A DNA stretch of 64,000 nt, from NCBI RefSeq assembly GCF_009650095.1, contig NZ_CP045915.1:3968001-4032000 (forward strand). The letters run 5' to 3'. The notes beneath the pieces were generated by a model. It had not been told where the DNA came from. It made no database searches and worked only from the letters and a program-made list of their open reading frames with translations. This stretch comes from Gracilibacillus salitolerans. Its GTDB lineage: Bacteria > Bacillota > Bacilli > Bacillales > Amphibacillaceae. Within the stretch, counting starts at the first letter, position 1; each line of letters begins with the position of its first letter. Positions 9,187 to 18,982 of the stretch are shown piece by piece. Made by a program: the position numbers and the translations under genes.

Positions 9187-9360
9187 TTTGGTACTTATCC
9201 TCTTTTTTAGTTCCAAATTTAAGATATTGGGTTTCACTTTGGTACTTAAACCGGCTTTAAGTACCATATTTGATCGTTTGCTTTCTAGTTTTGGTTCTTA
9301 ATTGTCTTTTAAGTACTACTTTGATTTTGTGCTTCGATATTTTGGTACTTATTTTTCTAG
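9187..9360. repeat. 51-bp periodic intergenic repeat (TTTGGTACTTA)
   Basis: TTTGGTACTTA occurs at 9187, 9238 and 9341, with TTTGGTTCTTA at 9290. The steps are 51, 52 and 51 bp. Inverted TTAAGTAC segments (9258 and 9309) lie between units 2-3 and 3-4. The rest of each unit is diverged. No reading frame of note covers it. The flanking interval up to 9530 also contains a GGGCGA/TCGCC hairpin at about 9394-9413 and the terminator of the downstream gene. Confidence 0.6.
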
Positions 9361-9473
9361 GCTGACAATTTATACTTTCTCCCAAGGGCATTAGGGCGAT
9401 TCGTGAAGTCGCCTAGTTTCTGGGCACTCGAAGATAGTCAAATACCCAAATTTTATCCTTTCTTTCCTATCTA

Positions 9474-9508
9474 GAAAAAGGAGTAAGCACTCGCCTACTC
9501 CCTTTTTC
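9474..9508 (-). terminator. Terminator after the GH2 gene
   Basis: GAAAAAGGAGTA pairs with TACTCCCTTTTTC around a short loop. The A/T-rich arms make it potentially bidirectional. It lies 23 bp after the GH2 stop codon. Confidence 0.8.
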
Positions 9509-9530
9509 TATTTACTTGATCTCACATTAT

Positions 9531-12500
9531 TTAATTTAACTGCTCAGCAAAAGCTTCGGCTCTTTCCACTAATGCTTCTTTTGCATCTTCTGAAATATGT
9601 TTCTGCATCGATGGTTTCTCAATCTGAGTCAAATACTTTTCGATAAACTTAAGTGCTTGAGCTTCCGAATTTTTCTCATAATGATGAACTGCCTGTTTAT
9701 ACGTGTTTGTCAATTGATCTGCTAATGGTCCGCTTAAATCACCTGATTCAATATAGCTATCCATTAATTCTTGCAGATCTGTTGGACTTTCCAATAAATT
9801 TTGTAATGTAAAGTAGTCAAAGTCAGCATTTATATCTCCAGCAAAAGTTGATGTGCCATATAACCCTACTTTTATATTATTTAGTGAAATCTCCATTGGA
9901 TCTGCCGCTTGAATCCATTCTGAGCCATCCCAATAATATGAGGTCACTTGATTATTAACTTTTTTCAACTTCAAATAAATGGTGTCTGTCCCCGGATGTG
10001 CGACCATGTTATCTGGTTTCGAATAAGAACCATTTTCTTCTTTAGCTGATTCAATGCTGTAACCATCAGTAGTATTCGTATCCCAAACATGACCGAGTCT
10101 TACATAGTTATCTTCATCTTCCCAAATATACAAACCTGCTTGTTGGTGATTTTGGCGGATTGGAGCAGTAAGCTTTGTAGTAATTTCAAAATTACCTTCA
10201 GGTGCATCCCTCAGAAACAGATTTTTCAAAGTGTTAGCTTCTTCGTGCGAATCTCCTTCAGATGTTAATATTCTTAACTTGCCAGGCACTTCTGTTAAAC
10301 TCCATCTTTCCTCTACTTCCCTATAAATAGACCATTCTTCTGATAATGACTCACTATCAAAATGATCAACATTTGCACCAGAAGCAATTGGAGGATTCAC
10401 CTGATCTTTAAATTGATTAACCGCTTCTTCTAAAATCTCAATTGCCTCTTTTAACGATTCTTTTGATAGATCATTTTGTTCCAATACTTCCTGAGCACTA
10501 GCTATTGCTGAATATAATGCATCTGCAACACTCTGTTCGTATTGTCCTGGCTTTTCACCTATTTCAGCATTATCGAGTAACTCCTGTGCTTCACTGATTA
10601 GTTTTTCTAAATCACTATTATCAACAAGGCCAATTAATTCTCTATGAGCATTGCGTATTTGGTCAAAATCAGCCTTTTCGATTTTCCTGTCGTAGCTCAA
10701 CAAGCCGTTAATTTCAATCTCTACGTCAGTAATTTGTGTGTAAACAGCTGCACTTAAACCGGGATCTTCTTTTAGTTGTTTGATACCATCAATTAACCCA
10801 AGATAGCGATTTGTTAATTCTTCCTTACTGCTTTGCATTTCATAGTTAAAGACGTTTCCACTCCATTCATTGCCAGGAACATGCAAGCCAAGGCCACCAT
10901 ACTCTCCAAGTACAGCTATACGGTCTTCCGTAGGTGTTGGTGAATCTGGACCTACATATGCGTGGAAATCTATTACATCACCTGCACCCACATCAGTCCA
11001 TCCACTTGCATTAGAGACTAGGCGAGTTGGATCTAATTCCTCTACCCAATTGGTTATTCTTTCTGTATCATATTGACCCCATCCTTCATTAAACACTGTC
11101 CATAAAAATAATGAAGGGGAATTGTAATGCTCATTGATCATTTCTTCAAACTCTTGTTCAAATTGTTCTGCATCTTCTGAAGATGGATTAGTATCAAACA
11201 TACTTGGCATGTCTTGCCAAACTAACATACCCATTTTATCCGCCCAATAGTGAAAACGTTGCGGCTCTAATTTTGCATGTTTACGGATCATGTTGAAACC
11301 AAGTTCTTTCGCTTGTTCGATATCAAACTTCAACGCGTCATCTGTTGGAGCCGTATAAATGCCAGCCGGCCAGTAACCTTGGTCAAGCGGTCCCATTTGA
11401 AATACGAATTCGTCATTCAGTAAAGGACGTAGTGTTCCGTCAACCATACCCGTTGAAATTTCCCTCATACCAAAATAACTAGCTACTTCATCTACAGTCG
11501 TATTTCCATCCTTCAGTCGAACTTTCAAGTCATACAAAAACGGATCTGTAGTTGACCACAATCTAGGATCTGGTACTGGTATTTGCATATTTTCTCCAAC
11601 ACTACCAGTCACTCTGCCAACTTCTTCGCCCTCTTTATATGCAATGGCTTCCACTTCCAGATCGGTATCGTCTGAAGCTTCTACCTGTAATTCTAAGTAC
11701 TCGTCATGTATTTCAGGTGTCATTTTCAGGTTGCTAATATGTGTGTTAGAAACCGGTTCTAACCATACTGTTTGCCATATGCCCGAAACAGATGTATAAA
11801 AGATCCCGCCAGGAATTAATCGTTGTTTGCCAAGTGCTTGACTTAATGACGTAGAGTCATTTACTTCAACTATTAGCTCATTTTCTCCTCCAACTAAATA
11901 TTCACTAATATTAAAACTAAATGCATCATATCCTCCTTTATGTCTACCTACTTCATTTCCGTTCACATAAACATTTGTTTCCCAATCGACAGCACCAAAA
12001 TGTAATAACACATCATTAGTAGACCATCCTTCAGGAATCGTAAAACTACGTTTATACCACATATGATCTTCATGTCTTTCAATACCTGATAATTCTGACT
12101 CAACAGCAAACGGTACAAGAATAGTTTCATCCAGGGATTGACCAGTTGGAAGTGAATCATCGCTAGATGCAGATTCAAACTGCCATTCACCATTTAAGTT
12201 CACCCAGTCATCTCTAACCATCTGTGGTCTTGGGTATTCAGGTAATACATTATTTTTATCGATATCTTCTGCCCATGGCGAGGCAATAATATATTCAGAA
12301 TTGTTAATAGCAAAAGTCGTAAAGCCTTCCAGTGATTTTCCTTCTGTAGTAGTAATTGGGCCTTCACCATCATAAGATATAAATAAATTATCATTATCTT
12401 TTGCAGTAATTGGATACTCTAGTTCCAAAAGAATTGTGGAAGGATCATCGGCTTTTAACTCAGCGTGAATTGGTTGCTTATTACCTATTGCAGAAAAATA

Positions 12501-13154
12501 ATTGGTAGCTTCATCTGGCAATTCATTTAAAGCGTTTTCAAATGTCAACGAAACTTTCAAACCGTCTGCTGAAATAGCTGCATCAGTAGGACCGGTTACA
12601 GAATAATCCTCTGGCAAATATAAGTTTTGACTTGGGATCACTTCTTTTGGCTGTGAATCACTTGACCAACTTAACTTTAAATTCGAACCACCCATGTCTT
12701 CAAAATACTCAATTTTAATATCATACAATTCTCCAGCTTCCAATGAAACAGGAGCACTTTGCTGTTCATTATCCCAATCATTCACCCAGTGATCAATTAT
12801 TAATTCATTATCTATCCATAAACGAAAGCCATTATCTCCTATCATTGAAAAAGTATAATCTTGAGAGAATTCAGGTTGTAGCTGACCCGTCCATCTAACA
12901 GATACATCATCAGCTTGTCCTGTTAATTCTTCTAACAATGACTCTAAATCACTAAAGTTGATATTTGGTGACACTACAGTTGCTTTCTTATCATCAAAAT
13001 CAAATGCACCAGGGTTTGAACTAGTGTAAAAATCCCCCTTCAAACCATTTTGTCCATCGTTTTCAGAATCTGCAATTAAAGTGGAAAGTGGGAGTAAAAA
13101 CATCATGATGATAAAAAAAGCTAAAATTCCATTCCTTCTAATTTTGATATTCAT
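9531..13154 (-). CDS. Secreted multi-domain GH2 glycoside hydrolase
   Basis: About 1207 residues from the ATG at 13154, which has AGGAGG six bases upstream (an earlier in-frame start lacks this). Order: signal peptide; PA14-type carbohydrate-binding domain (about 35-180); a linker domain; GH2 sugar-binding, Ig-like and TIM-barrel parts; an EAQELL-type helical (FIVAR-like) segment; a concanavalin-like module containing YYWDGSEW; and a final helical segment. Catalytic residues by family pattern are acid/base Glu690 in FNEGWG and nucleophile Glu751 in GEYGG. GH2 covers beta-galactosidase, glucuronidase and mannosidase activity, and the exact one is not readable. No LPXTG anchor. It follows the YtfQRT-YjfF-type importer genes by 104 bp, so it may release the sugar they import. 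Confidence 0.9.
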   Translation of the reverse strand: MNIKIRRNGILAFFIIMMFLLPLSTLIADSENDGQNGLKGDFYTSSNPGAFDFDDKKATVVSPNINFSDLESLLEELTGQADDVSVRWTGQLQPEFSQDYTFSMIGDNGFRLWIDNELIIDHWVNDWDNEQQSAPVSLEAGELYDIKIEYFEDMGGSNLKLSWSSDSQPKEVIPSQNLYLPEDYSVTGPTDAAISADGLKVSLTFENALNELPDEATNYFSAIGNKQPIHAELKADDPSTILLELEYPITAKDNDNLFISYDGEGPITTTEGKSLEGFTTFAINNSEYIIASPWAEDIDKNNVLPEYPRPQMVRDDWVNLNGEWQFESASSDDSLPTGQSLDETILVPFAVESELSGIERHEDHMWYKRSFTIPEGWSTNDVLLHFGAVDWETNVYVNGNEVGRHKGGYDAFSFNISEYLVGGENELIVEVNDSTSLSQALGKQRLIPGGIFYTSVSGIWQTVWLEPVSNTHISNLKMTPEIHDEYLELQVEASDDTDLEVEAIAYKEGEEVGRVTGSVGENMQIPVPDPRLWSTTDPFLYDLKVRLKDGNTTVDEVASYFGMREISTGMVDGTLRPLLNDEFVFQMGPLDQGYWPAGIYTAPTDDALKFDIEQAKELGFNMIRKHAKLEPQRFHYWADKMGMLVWQDMPSMFDTNPSSEDAEQFEQEFEEMINEHYNSPSLFLWTVFNEGWGQYDTERITNWVEELDPTRLVSNASGWTDVGAGDVIDFHAYVGPDSPTPTEDRIAVLGEYGGLGLHVPGNEWSGNVFNYEMQSSKEELTNRYLGLIDGIKQLKEDPGLSAAVYTQITDVEIEINGLLSYDRKIEKADFDQIRNAHRELIGLVDNSDLEKLISEAQELLDNAEIGEKPGQYEQSVADALYSAIASAQEVLEQNDLSKESLKEAIEILEEAVNQFKDQVNPPIASGANVDHFDSESLSEEWSIYREVEERWSLTEVPGKLRILTSEGDSHEEANTLKNLFLRDAPEGNFEITTKLTAPIRQNHQQAGLYIWEDEDNYVRLGHVWDTNTTDGYSIESAKEENGSYSKPDNMVAHPGTDTIYLKLKKVNNQVTSYYWDGSEWIQAADPMEISLNNIKVGLYGTSTFAGDINADFDYFTLQNLLESPTDLQELMDSYIESGDLSGPLADQLTNTYKQAVHHYEKNSEAQALKFIEKYLTQIEKPSMQKHISEDAKEALVERAEAFAEQLN

Positions 13155-13258
13155 GAAAATCCTCCTCTTTACATAGTTAATACAAGAAATGATTACCACG
13201 TACAAGTTTCTTTATAAAACTACATTTACATCACCTCCTTCAATTCAGTAGCAAAGGA

Positions 13259-14305
13259 TTAAGTATCCAACTGATTCCTAGCAAGTACTTCAGTGTCAGG
13301 CTTAACATTTATTTTTTTATTGAATTTCATCTCCTTCCTTCTCCTATTTAAGACAACAAGTCTCTGGAGAACAATAAATATAAAGAGTAAAAAACCGACA
13401 GCTATTTTTGTCCACCATGAACTAAGTGTACCTTGAAACATGATGATCGTCTGAATAGTCCCCATGCTTAATACTCCGAGCAGAGGCCCTATTAAGTAGC
13501 CAAAGCCTCCTGTTAACAAGATCCCCCCTATCACACATGCTGCAATCGCATCCATTTCCATACCCAATAAATGCAAACCATATCCTGAAAGCATGTAAAT
13601 GGTAAAAACAAAACCACCTAGCGCAGAACAAAAACCTGAAAACATATATACTAAAATGGTGGTCCGCTGAACAGGAAGTCCCATTAATTTTGCTGAACTT
13701 ACATTACCTCCAATGGCGTAAATATTTCTTCCAAACTTAGTATATTTGGCCATGAAAATAGCCATTATCACCAGCAATAACGCAATAATTACTCCGATAG
13801 ATACATAGCCTCCTCCGATGATAGGTACTTTAGCACTGGAAAGATAGCTATATGTTTCATTAGTAATTACAATACTTTCGGTATTAATTAGAAAACTAGC
13901 ACCTCTCGCTAAGAACATGCCTGCTAATGTGACAATCCAAGGGTGTAAATCAAATTGACTAATTAAATATCCCTGAAAACCACCGAAAAGAATTCCAACT
14001 AAAAGTGTAAGAATAATGACTAAATATGCATGGAATCCCATTTCTAACAGAGTTGCTGAAACCATACTGATAAACGCCACAAAAGCCCCCACCGATAGGT
14101 CAATGCCACCTGTAATAATTACAAAAGCCATCCCAGTTGCCACAATAATAAGATAAGCATTATCAATAAATAAATTTAAAAAAACTTGAGTACTGAAAGA
14201 CCCAGTAAACGAAATAGATCCATATCCATATAACATTACAATTAATACGGTTGTTGCAAGAATAAAAATATGTTTTTCTATCCATGCTATATCAAAAATT
14301 CTCAT
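13259..14305 (-). CDS. Sugar ABC permease, CUT2 (YjfF-like)
   Basis: A 348-residue RbsC-type permease with eight to ten membrane segments and the family pattern GGIDLSVGA near residue 66. It overlaps the upstream permease gene by four bases (ATGA), showing translational coupling. Together with YtfT-like and YtfR-like proteins it matches the arrangement of the galactofuranose importer YtfQRT-YjfF of enteric bacteria. The family match is clear, while the substrate here is inferred only from that resemblance. Confidence 0.88.
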   Translation of the reverse strand: MRIFDIAWIEKHIFILATTVLIVMLYGYGSISFTGSFSTQVFLNLFIDNAYLIIVATGMAFVIITGGIDLSVGAFVAFISMVSATLLEMGFHAYLVIILTLLVGILFGGFQGYLISQFDLHPWIVTLAGMFLARGASFLINTESIVITNETYSYLSSAKVPIIGGGYVSIGVIIALLLVIMAIFMAKYTKFGRNIYAIGGNVSSAKLMGLPVQRTTILVYMFSGFCSALGGFVFTIYMLSGYGLHLLGMEMDAIAACVIGGILLTGGFGYLIGPLLGVLSMGTIQTIIMFQGTLSSWWTKIAVGFLLFIFIVLQRLVVLNRRRKEMKFNKKINVKPDTEVLARNQLDT

Positions 14306-15306
14306 GTGTATGACACCTTCTTTTTGCCCAAATTTACAAAGATTTTTCTAAATGCCTCCGACTGCATTAAACACACCAGAATTACTACCAACGCCTTAAC
14401 TACCATTACAATTTGTGGATTTACACCAATTGAATAAATAGTGGTTGATAATGTCTGAATAAATAATGCACCCACTACGGTCCCAGCTAAGAAATATCTT
14501 CCTCCCCGCATAGACGTACCACCAATTACAACTGCGAGTATTGCATCCAGTTCTATCCATAATCCAGCATTATTAGCATCCGCACTACTAACATTTGCAC
14601 TTACAATAATGCCAGCGATTGCAGCACAAAGCCCACAAATCGTATAAACAAGAAGAATTATTTTCTTTGGCTGAATTCCTGCAAATTTACTGGCAGTCAT
14701 GTTATTACCAATAGATTCAAGAAACAATCCCATAGCTGTCCGTTTCTTCAAGAAAATCATTATAAAAAAAACAAGTATGCCAATGTAAATAGGGAAAGGA
14801 AAACCAAATAAAAATCCAGTACCAATATAATTATAAATAGCGTTATTTGTCGTTAAGATTTGCCCGCCAGTGATCAATTGAGCAATCCCTCTGCCGACTA
14901 CTAGCAAAATCAAAGTTGCTACCATCGGCTGTATTTCAAATACTGATACAAGTAAACCGTTCCAAAAACCACAGACAACTCCGACAATTAAAGCTACAAC
15001 TAAAGCCAGCCAAATGTTTTGATACTCCATAATTGCTGCTGCAGTAGCACCTGATATTGCTAATACTGAACCAACGGAAATATCTATACCTTCTTTTGCA
15101 ATAACTAGTGTCATTCCAATGGAGATTATCACTAGTGGTATCGAACGATTTAAAATATCAATAAGACTGCCAAATAAATGATTATTTTTTATTTCAATTA
15201 CAAAAAAGCCAGGATCTATAAGTAAATTTAAAACAAGTAACAAAGCTAATACAGTTAAAGGCCAAAATATTTTTTGCCTAGACAGTTTAAGAAGGTATTG
15301 CTTCAT
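14302..15306 (-). CDS. Sugar ABC permease, CUT2 (YtfT-like)
   Basis: A 334-residue RbsC-type permease with the pattern KEGIDISVGSVLA near residue 70 and about eight to ten hydrophobic segments. It begins 20 bases inside the end of the ATPase gene and ends overlapping the next permease gene, so the three are translated in series. It would form the heterodimeric membrane channel with the YjfF-like protein. Confidence 0.9.
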   Translation of the reverse strand: MKQYLLKLSRQKIFWPLTVLALLLVLNLLIDPGFFVIEIKNNHLFGSLIDILNRSIPLVIISIGMTLVIAKEGIDISVGSVLAISGATAAAIMEYQNIWLALVVALIVGVVCGFWNGLLVSVFEIQPMVATLILLVVGRGIAQLITGGQILTTNNAIYNYIGTGFLFGFPFPIYIGILVFFIMIFLKKRTAMGLFLESIGNNMTASKFAGIQPKKIILLVYTICGLCAAIAGIIVSANVSSADANNAGLWIELDAILAVVIGGTSMRGGRYFLAGTVVGALFIQTLSTTIYSIGVNPQIVMVVKALVVILVCLMQSEAFRKIFVNLGKKKVSYT

Positions 15307-16819
15307 CTACAACATCCCCTTTAGCTATCATGTCCATGACCTTAGACTCCGTCATTTCCTCCCCCTGTAACTCTCCAATTTTTTGACGGTCTCGTAAGAT
15401 AATTAACCGATCACAACAAGCTACAGTTTCTTCAAGTTCAGCAGATATGAACAAAATGGTAATTCCCTCTTTTGCCAAATCAAAAATTAATTGCCTAATT
15501 TCTTGCTTAGATCCAACGTCAATTCCTCTAGTTGGTTCATCTAAGATAAGTAGAGTTGGATTTGTAGCTAGCCATCTAGCAAGAATGACCTTTTGCTGGT
15601 TTCCACCACTAAGATTATCAATGCGTTGTTCCATACTTGGTGTTTTTATTCTTAATAATTTGATATATTTATTAGCTATCCTTTCTTGTTCTTTCATAGA
15701 AATGTATTTTAATAATCCTTTTTTTGTTTGTAACCCTAAAATAATATTTTCACGAATCGTTAAATCATTAATTATGCCTTCTACCTTGCGATCCTCTGGG
15801 CAAAAGCTCAAACCTCTTTCAATTGATGATTTTGGGTTTAAAGATCGAATCCTTTCATTATTTAGATAAATAACCCCTTGATCTGGCTTATCAATTCCAA
15901 AAATTAATTTAGCTAATTCGGTTCTACCAGAACCTAACAATCCAGCTAATCCTAATACTTCACCCTTACGCAATTCTATATTTAACGGATTAATAGATCC
16001 TTTTCTTGCTAGATTAGTTCCACGTAATAGCAAATCAGATGATGTTAAATTATTTATTTGTTTTTCATTGTGATCAGAATTTTCATCCCATTCCCTTCCA
16101 ATCATTTTCGATACTAAATCTTTTCTAGGAAGCTCGTTCATTTCATACTCTCCAATATATTGACCATTTCTTAAAACAGTAATTCGATCAGAAATTTCAT
16201 AGACTTGCTCTAGAAAATGACTAACAAATATAATCCCCATTCCATCCTCTTTCAAAGCCCTCATTACCTTAAATAATTGTTTTACTTCATTTTTATCCAG
16301 GCTGGAAGTAGGTTCATCTAAAATTAGCACACCATTAGACATATCAACCGCTCTTGCTATAGCGACCATTTGTTGAATGGCAGTAGAATACGAGGAAAGA
16401 ACTTTAGATACATCGATTTCTATATTCAGTCTCGTCGAAAGTAATTGCTCTGCTCTTCTATTAATTTCTTTCCAATTAATTCTTCCCTTTTTCTTTGGCT
16501 CCCTACCTATAAAAATATTTTCTGCTACAGAGAGATTCTCGCATAGATTAACTTCCTGATACACCGCACTAATCCCCAAGTTTTGAGCACTTTGGGGAGA
16601 ATCAAGATCCATTTCTTCTTCTTTTAAAAATATAGAACCTTCATCCATTTTGTGAACTCCAGTGAGCACTTTAATTAGAGTGGATTTACCAGCACCATTC
16701 TCCCCCATAAGGGAATGAATTTCACCTTGTTTTAAAGTGAATTTTACGTTTGATAGAGCTTTAACGCCTGGAAAAAACTTAGATACCCCTTGAGCCATTA
16801 ATAAATATTCAGAAACCAT
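15287..16819 (-). CDS. Sugar ABC transporter ATPase, two-domain (YtfR/RbsA type)
   Basis: A 510-residue protein with two ABC cassettes. Cassette one has Walker A GENGAGKST (about residue 39) and Walker B LILDEPTSSLD. Cassette two has a degenerate Walker A (GLLGSGRTE), the signature LSGGNQQKV and Walker B LLILDEPTRGID. This asymmetry is normal for RbsA/MglA/YtfR ATPases. The ATG has GAGGGTG eight bases upstream. It leads the permease genes and is preceded by a strong terminator-like hairpin after the sensor gene, so it may have its own promoter in the A/T-rich interval 16820-17026. Confidence 0.93.
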   Translation of the reverse strand: MVSEYLLMAQGVSKFFPGVKALSNVKFTLKQGEIHSLMGENGAGKSTLIKVLTGVHKMDEGSIFLKEEEMDLDSPQSAQNLGISAVYQEVNLCENLSVAENIFIGREPKKKGRINWKEINRRAEQLLSTRLNIEIDVSKVLSSYSTAIQQMVAIARAVDMSNGVLILDEPTSSLDKNEVKQLFKVMRALKEDGMGIIFVSHFLEQVYEISDRITVLRNGQYIGEYEMNELPRKDLVSKMIGREWDENSDHNEKQINNLTSSDLLLRGTNLARKGSINPLNIELRKGEVLGLAGLLGSGRTELAKLIFGIDKPDQGVIYLNNERIRSLNPKSSIERGLSFCPEDRKVEGIINDLTIRENIILGLQTKKGLLKYISMKEQERIANKYIKLLRIKTPSMEQRIDNLSGGNQQKVILARWLATNPTLLILDEPTRGIDVGSKQEIRQLIFDLAKEGITILFISAELEETVACCDRLIILRDRQKIGELQGEEMTESKVMDMIAKGDVVDEAIPS

Positions 16820-17026
16820 CTAGAACACCCTCTTATTTCTGTGTTTTAACCTATTGCATATAGTAAGAACAGGCTTGATTAAAGTATAATTATTTCCTGT
16901 AAGTTTGTATTTAAAAATAAAAGTCTTTTTTTGCACATTTCCGTTTAATGATAAAAACGAATAACAGTACTCCACTTTAAAACAGCAAAAAGTTGCTGCA
17001 TGGCTTTTAAACAAAACAACATAAAA

Positions 17027-17061
17027 CATCCCCGCTTCACTTTTAGTGAAACGGGGATATT
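17027..17061 (-). terminator. Strong hairpin between sensor gene and importer genes
   Basis: ATCCCCG and CGGGGAT with inner TTCACT/AGTGAA arms form a long, nearly perfect hairpin with a T-containing tail on the minus strand. It follows the tandem binding-protein gene and precedes the ATPase gene. It may terminate the sensor operon or attenuate reading into the importer. Confidence 0.75.
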
Positions 17062-17101
17062 TTAGAATAAGATATTATTTGGGCCTTAAAGGTACACTAC
17101 T

Positions 17102-18982
17102 TTAATAATTTCTTTTTTTCATTTCTTTTTTTGCTTCCTCTTGTGTAAAGGTTTCTTCCGATGTAATAATCCTCATTGGTATTTCTCTTCCATTTTTCAA
17201 TTCTTTAGCAGCTTGCATAATTTGTGGTCCCAACAACGGATTACATTCTACAGTAAAATTTAATTTACCAGTACTTAGTGCTTTAAACGCTTTATTTGTA
17301 GCATCTATTGAGATAATTTTAATATCAATTCCTGGTCGTAAACCGTATTCCTCAATTGCTTCAATTGCTCCTATTGCCATGTCATCATTGTGTGCATATA
17401 CTATATCAATTTCACTGCCAAACTGTTGCAACGCCTTTTCCATCATTTCTTTACCTTTCCCCAATGTGAAATCGCCTAATAATGAATCTATGATATGAAG
17501 GTTGTGATGGTTTTCTAAAACTTCTTTAAACCCTAGTTTTCTATCTGTTGCTGGAGCTGAATTCTTTGTGCCTTCTAATTCAATAATATGAGCAGTATCC
17601 TTACTTGATTCCATATGATCTACTATCCATTGCGCAGCTCTTCTACCCTCTTCAACAAAGTCTGATCCAATAAAAGCTGTCCAAAGTGAATTATCTTGAA
17701 CCTTTATTTCTCTATCAGACAATATAACAGGTATTCCCGCATTTTTTGCTTCCTGTAATACTTCTTCCCATCCGTGTTCTACCAGGGGAGAAAATGCAAT
17801 GACATCTACTTTTTGTTTGATAAACTCCCTCATTATTGCTATTTGCTTTTCTTGATTATTATGTGCATTTTTTAATTGAAGATCTACATTTTCATGATCA
17901 GCTGCTTTTATTATGGAGTCCGTATTCGCCGTCCTCCACGCGCTTTCATTTCCTACTTGTGCGAATCCTAATGTAACTTTCTCATCTTTTCCTAAATGTT
18001 CATTTAACTCATTTCTCTTTAAATAAAAGTCATCCACATTTTGAGAAGATACTTCATGATTTCTTAATATTATTTTTTTTGGAATTTCTGAATCTTCTGC
18101 CAGAATACGAATAGCATATTGTACCGCTTGTTTACCTCCTGTAGGAGTTATAAATGTAGTATCTATTTTCTTTTGCTTCACCAACTGAATGCCTCCATTT
18201 ATCTTATCCACGCCATCACTACCAATTATTTTAACATGATCGACGTCTAACGAATGAAGTGCTTTATACACACCTAAGGCCATCGCATCATTATGAGCAT
18301 ATATTAAATCAGGTTGATCGCCACTTGTTTCTAATAGTGCTTTTAATTCATCTTCTGCTTTATCCCTTTGCCAATTAGCAACAAGTGTGTTTACAATTTT
18401 AATATTTTTCGTTTGATTTATTTTTTCTCTAAAACCACGACTTCTCTCTTCTGCTTGAACTGCACTCGTTAATCCTTGTACTTCGACTACTTTGCCACCT
18501 TGATTTCCTAACAATTTTGTAGTGGCTTCAGCAGCCATTTCACCTATTAAATAATGGTCTGTGCCAATATAAAGTGTATAATTATAACCTTCTACTCCTC
18601 TTCCTAATACAATTACTGGAATTTCATTATATACGTTAGATATGACTGGTGTCATTGCGATTGAATCTTCAACTGACACAATTAATAAATCAATATCATA
18701 TCCTTTTAAAGCATTAATATCATCAATTTGCTGTTGTGTACTTTGCGCAGCATCAGTGTAAATTACTCTTATATTTTGATGTTTTAATGCTTCCTGTTGT
18801 AATTCTTCATTCATTGAAATTTGCCAAGGTTCTAGTAGATTAGGTTGTGAAACTCCAATAACATAATCTATTTCGGCTTCTGAATTATTATTCGACTGAT
18901 ACATTTTGTACGTTATTAAAAATATTAAACCTACCATAATTATTCCAAACAATATGATAGTAGTGACGAGGCTTTTATTCAT
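17102..18982 (-). CDS. Membrane-tethered protein with two sugar-binding (PBP type I) domains
   Basis: About 626 residues from the ATG at 18982, which has AGGGGA upstream and overlaps the regulator stop by eight bases. One membrane helix (about 6-27) has no lipobox Cys, so the protein stays anchored. Domain one (about 39-308) is RbsB-like, with VSQPNLLEPW and IYAHNDAMALG. Domain two (about 336-626) is a clear paralogue of the YtfQ-like lipoprotein encoded at 22091-23134, sharing AESxWRT-type, YAHNDDMA, AIEEYGL and VECNPLLGP segments. Normal binding proteins have one domain. Being the third gene after a kinase and its regulator, it is best explained as a ligand-sensing partner of the kinase rather than a transport protein; that is inference. 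Confidence 0.85.
   Translation of the reverse strand: MNKSLVTTIILFGIIMVGLIFLITYKMYQSNNNSEAEIDYVIGVSQPNLLEPWQISMNEELQQEALKHQNIRVIYTDAAQSTQQQIDDINALKGYDIDLLIVSVEDSIAMTPVISNVYNEIPVIVLGRGVEGYNYTLYIGTDHYLIGEMAAEATTKLLGNQGGKVVEVQGLTSAVQAEERSRGFREKINQTKNIKIVNTLVANWQRDKAEDELKALLETSGDQPDLIYAHNDAMALGVYKALHSLDVDHVKIIGSDGVDKINGGIQLVKQKKIDTTFITPTGGKQAVQYAIRILAEDSEIPKKIILRNHEVSSQNVDDFYLKRNELNEHLGKDEKVTLGFAQVGNESAWRTANTDSIIKAADHENVDLQLKNAHNNQEKQIAIMREFIKQKVDVIAFSPLVEHGWEEVLQEAKNAGIPVILSDREIKVQDNSLWTAFIGSDFVEEGRRAAQWIVDHMESSKDTAHIIELEGTKNSAPATDRKLGFKEVLENHHNLHIIDSLLGDFTLGKGKEMMEKALQQFGSEIDIVYAHNDDMAIGAIEAIEEYGLRPGIDIKIISIDATNKAFKALSTGKLNFTVECNPLLGPQIMQAAKELKNGREIPMRIITSEETFTQEEAKKEMKKRNY

Noticed and set aside
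7879..9360. Possible CRISPR arrays
   Set aside because: The repeats at 7879 and 9187 have 11-12 base anchors with diverged remainders, no 25-40 bp conserved repeat, no regular unique spacers and no cas genes.
15447..15869. A 140-codon plus-strand open frame
   Set aside because: It lies opposite the second cassette of the YtfR-like ATPase and has no recognisable domain. It is a shadow.
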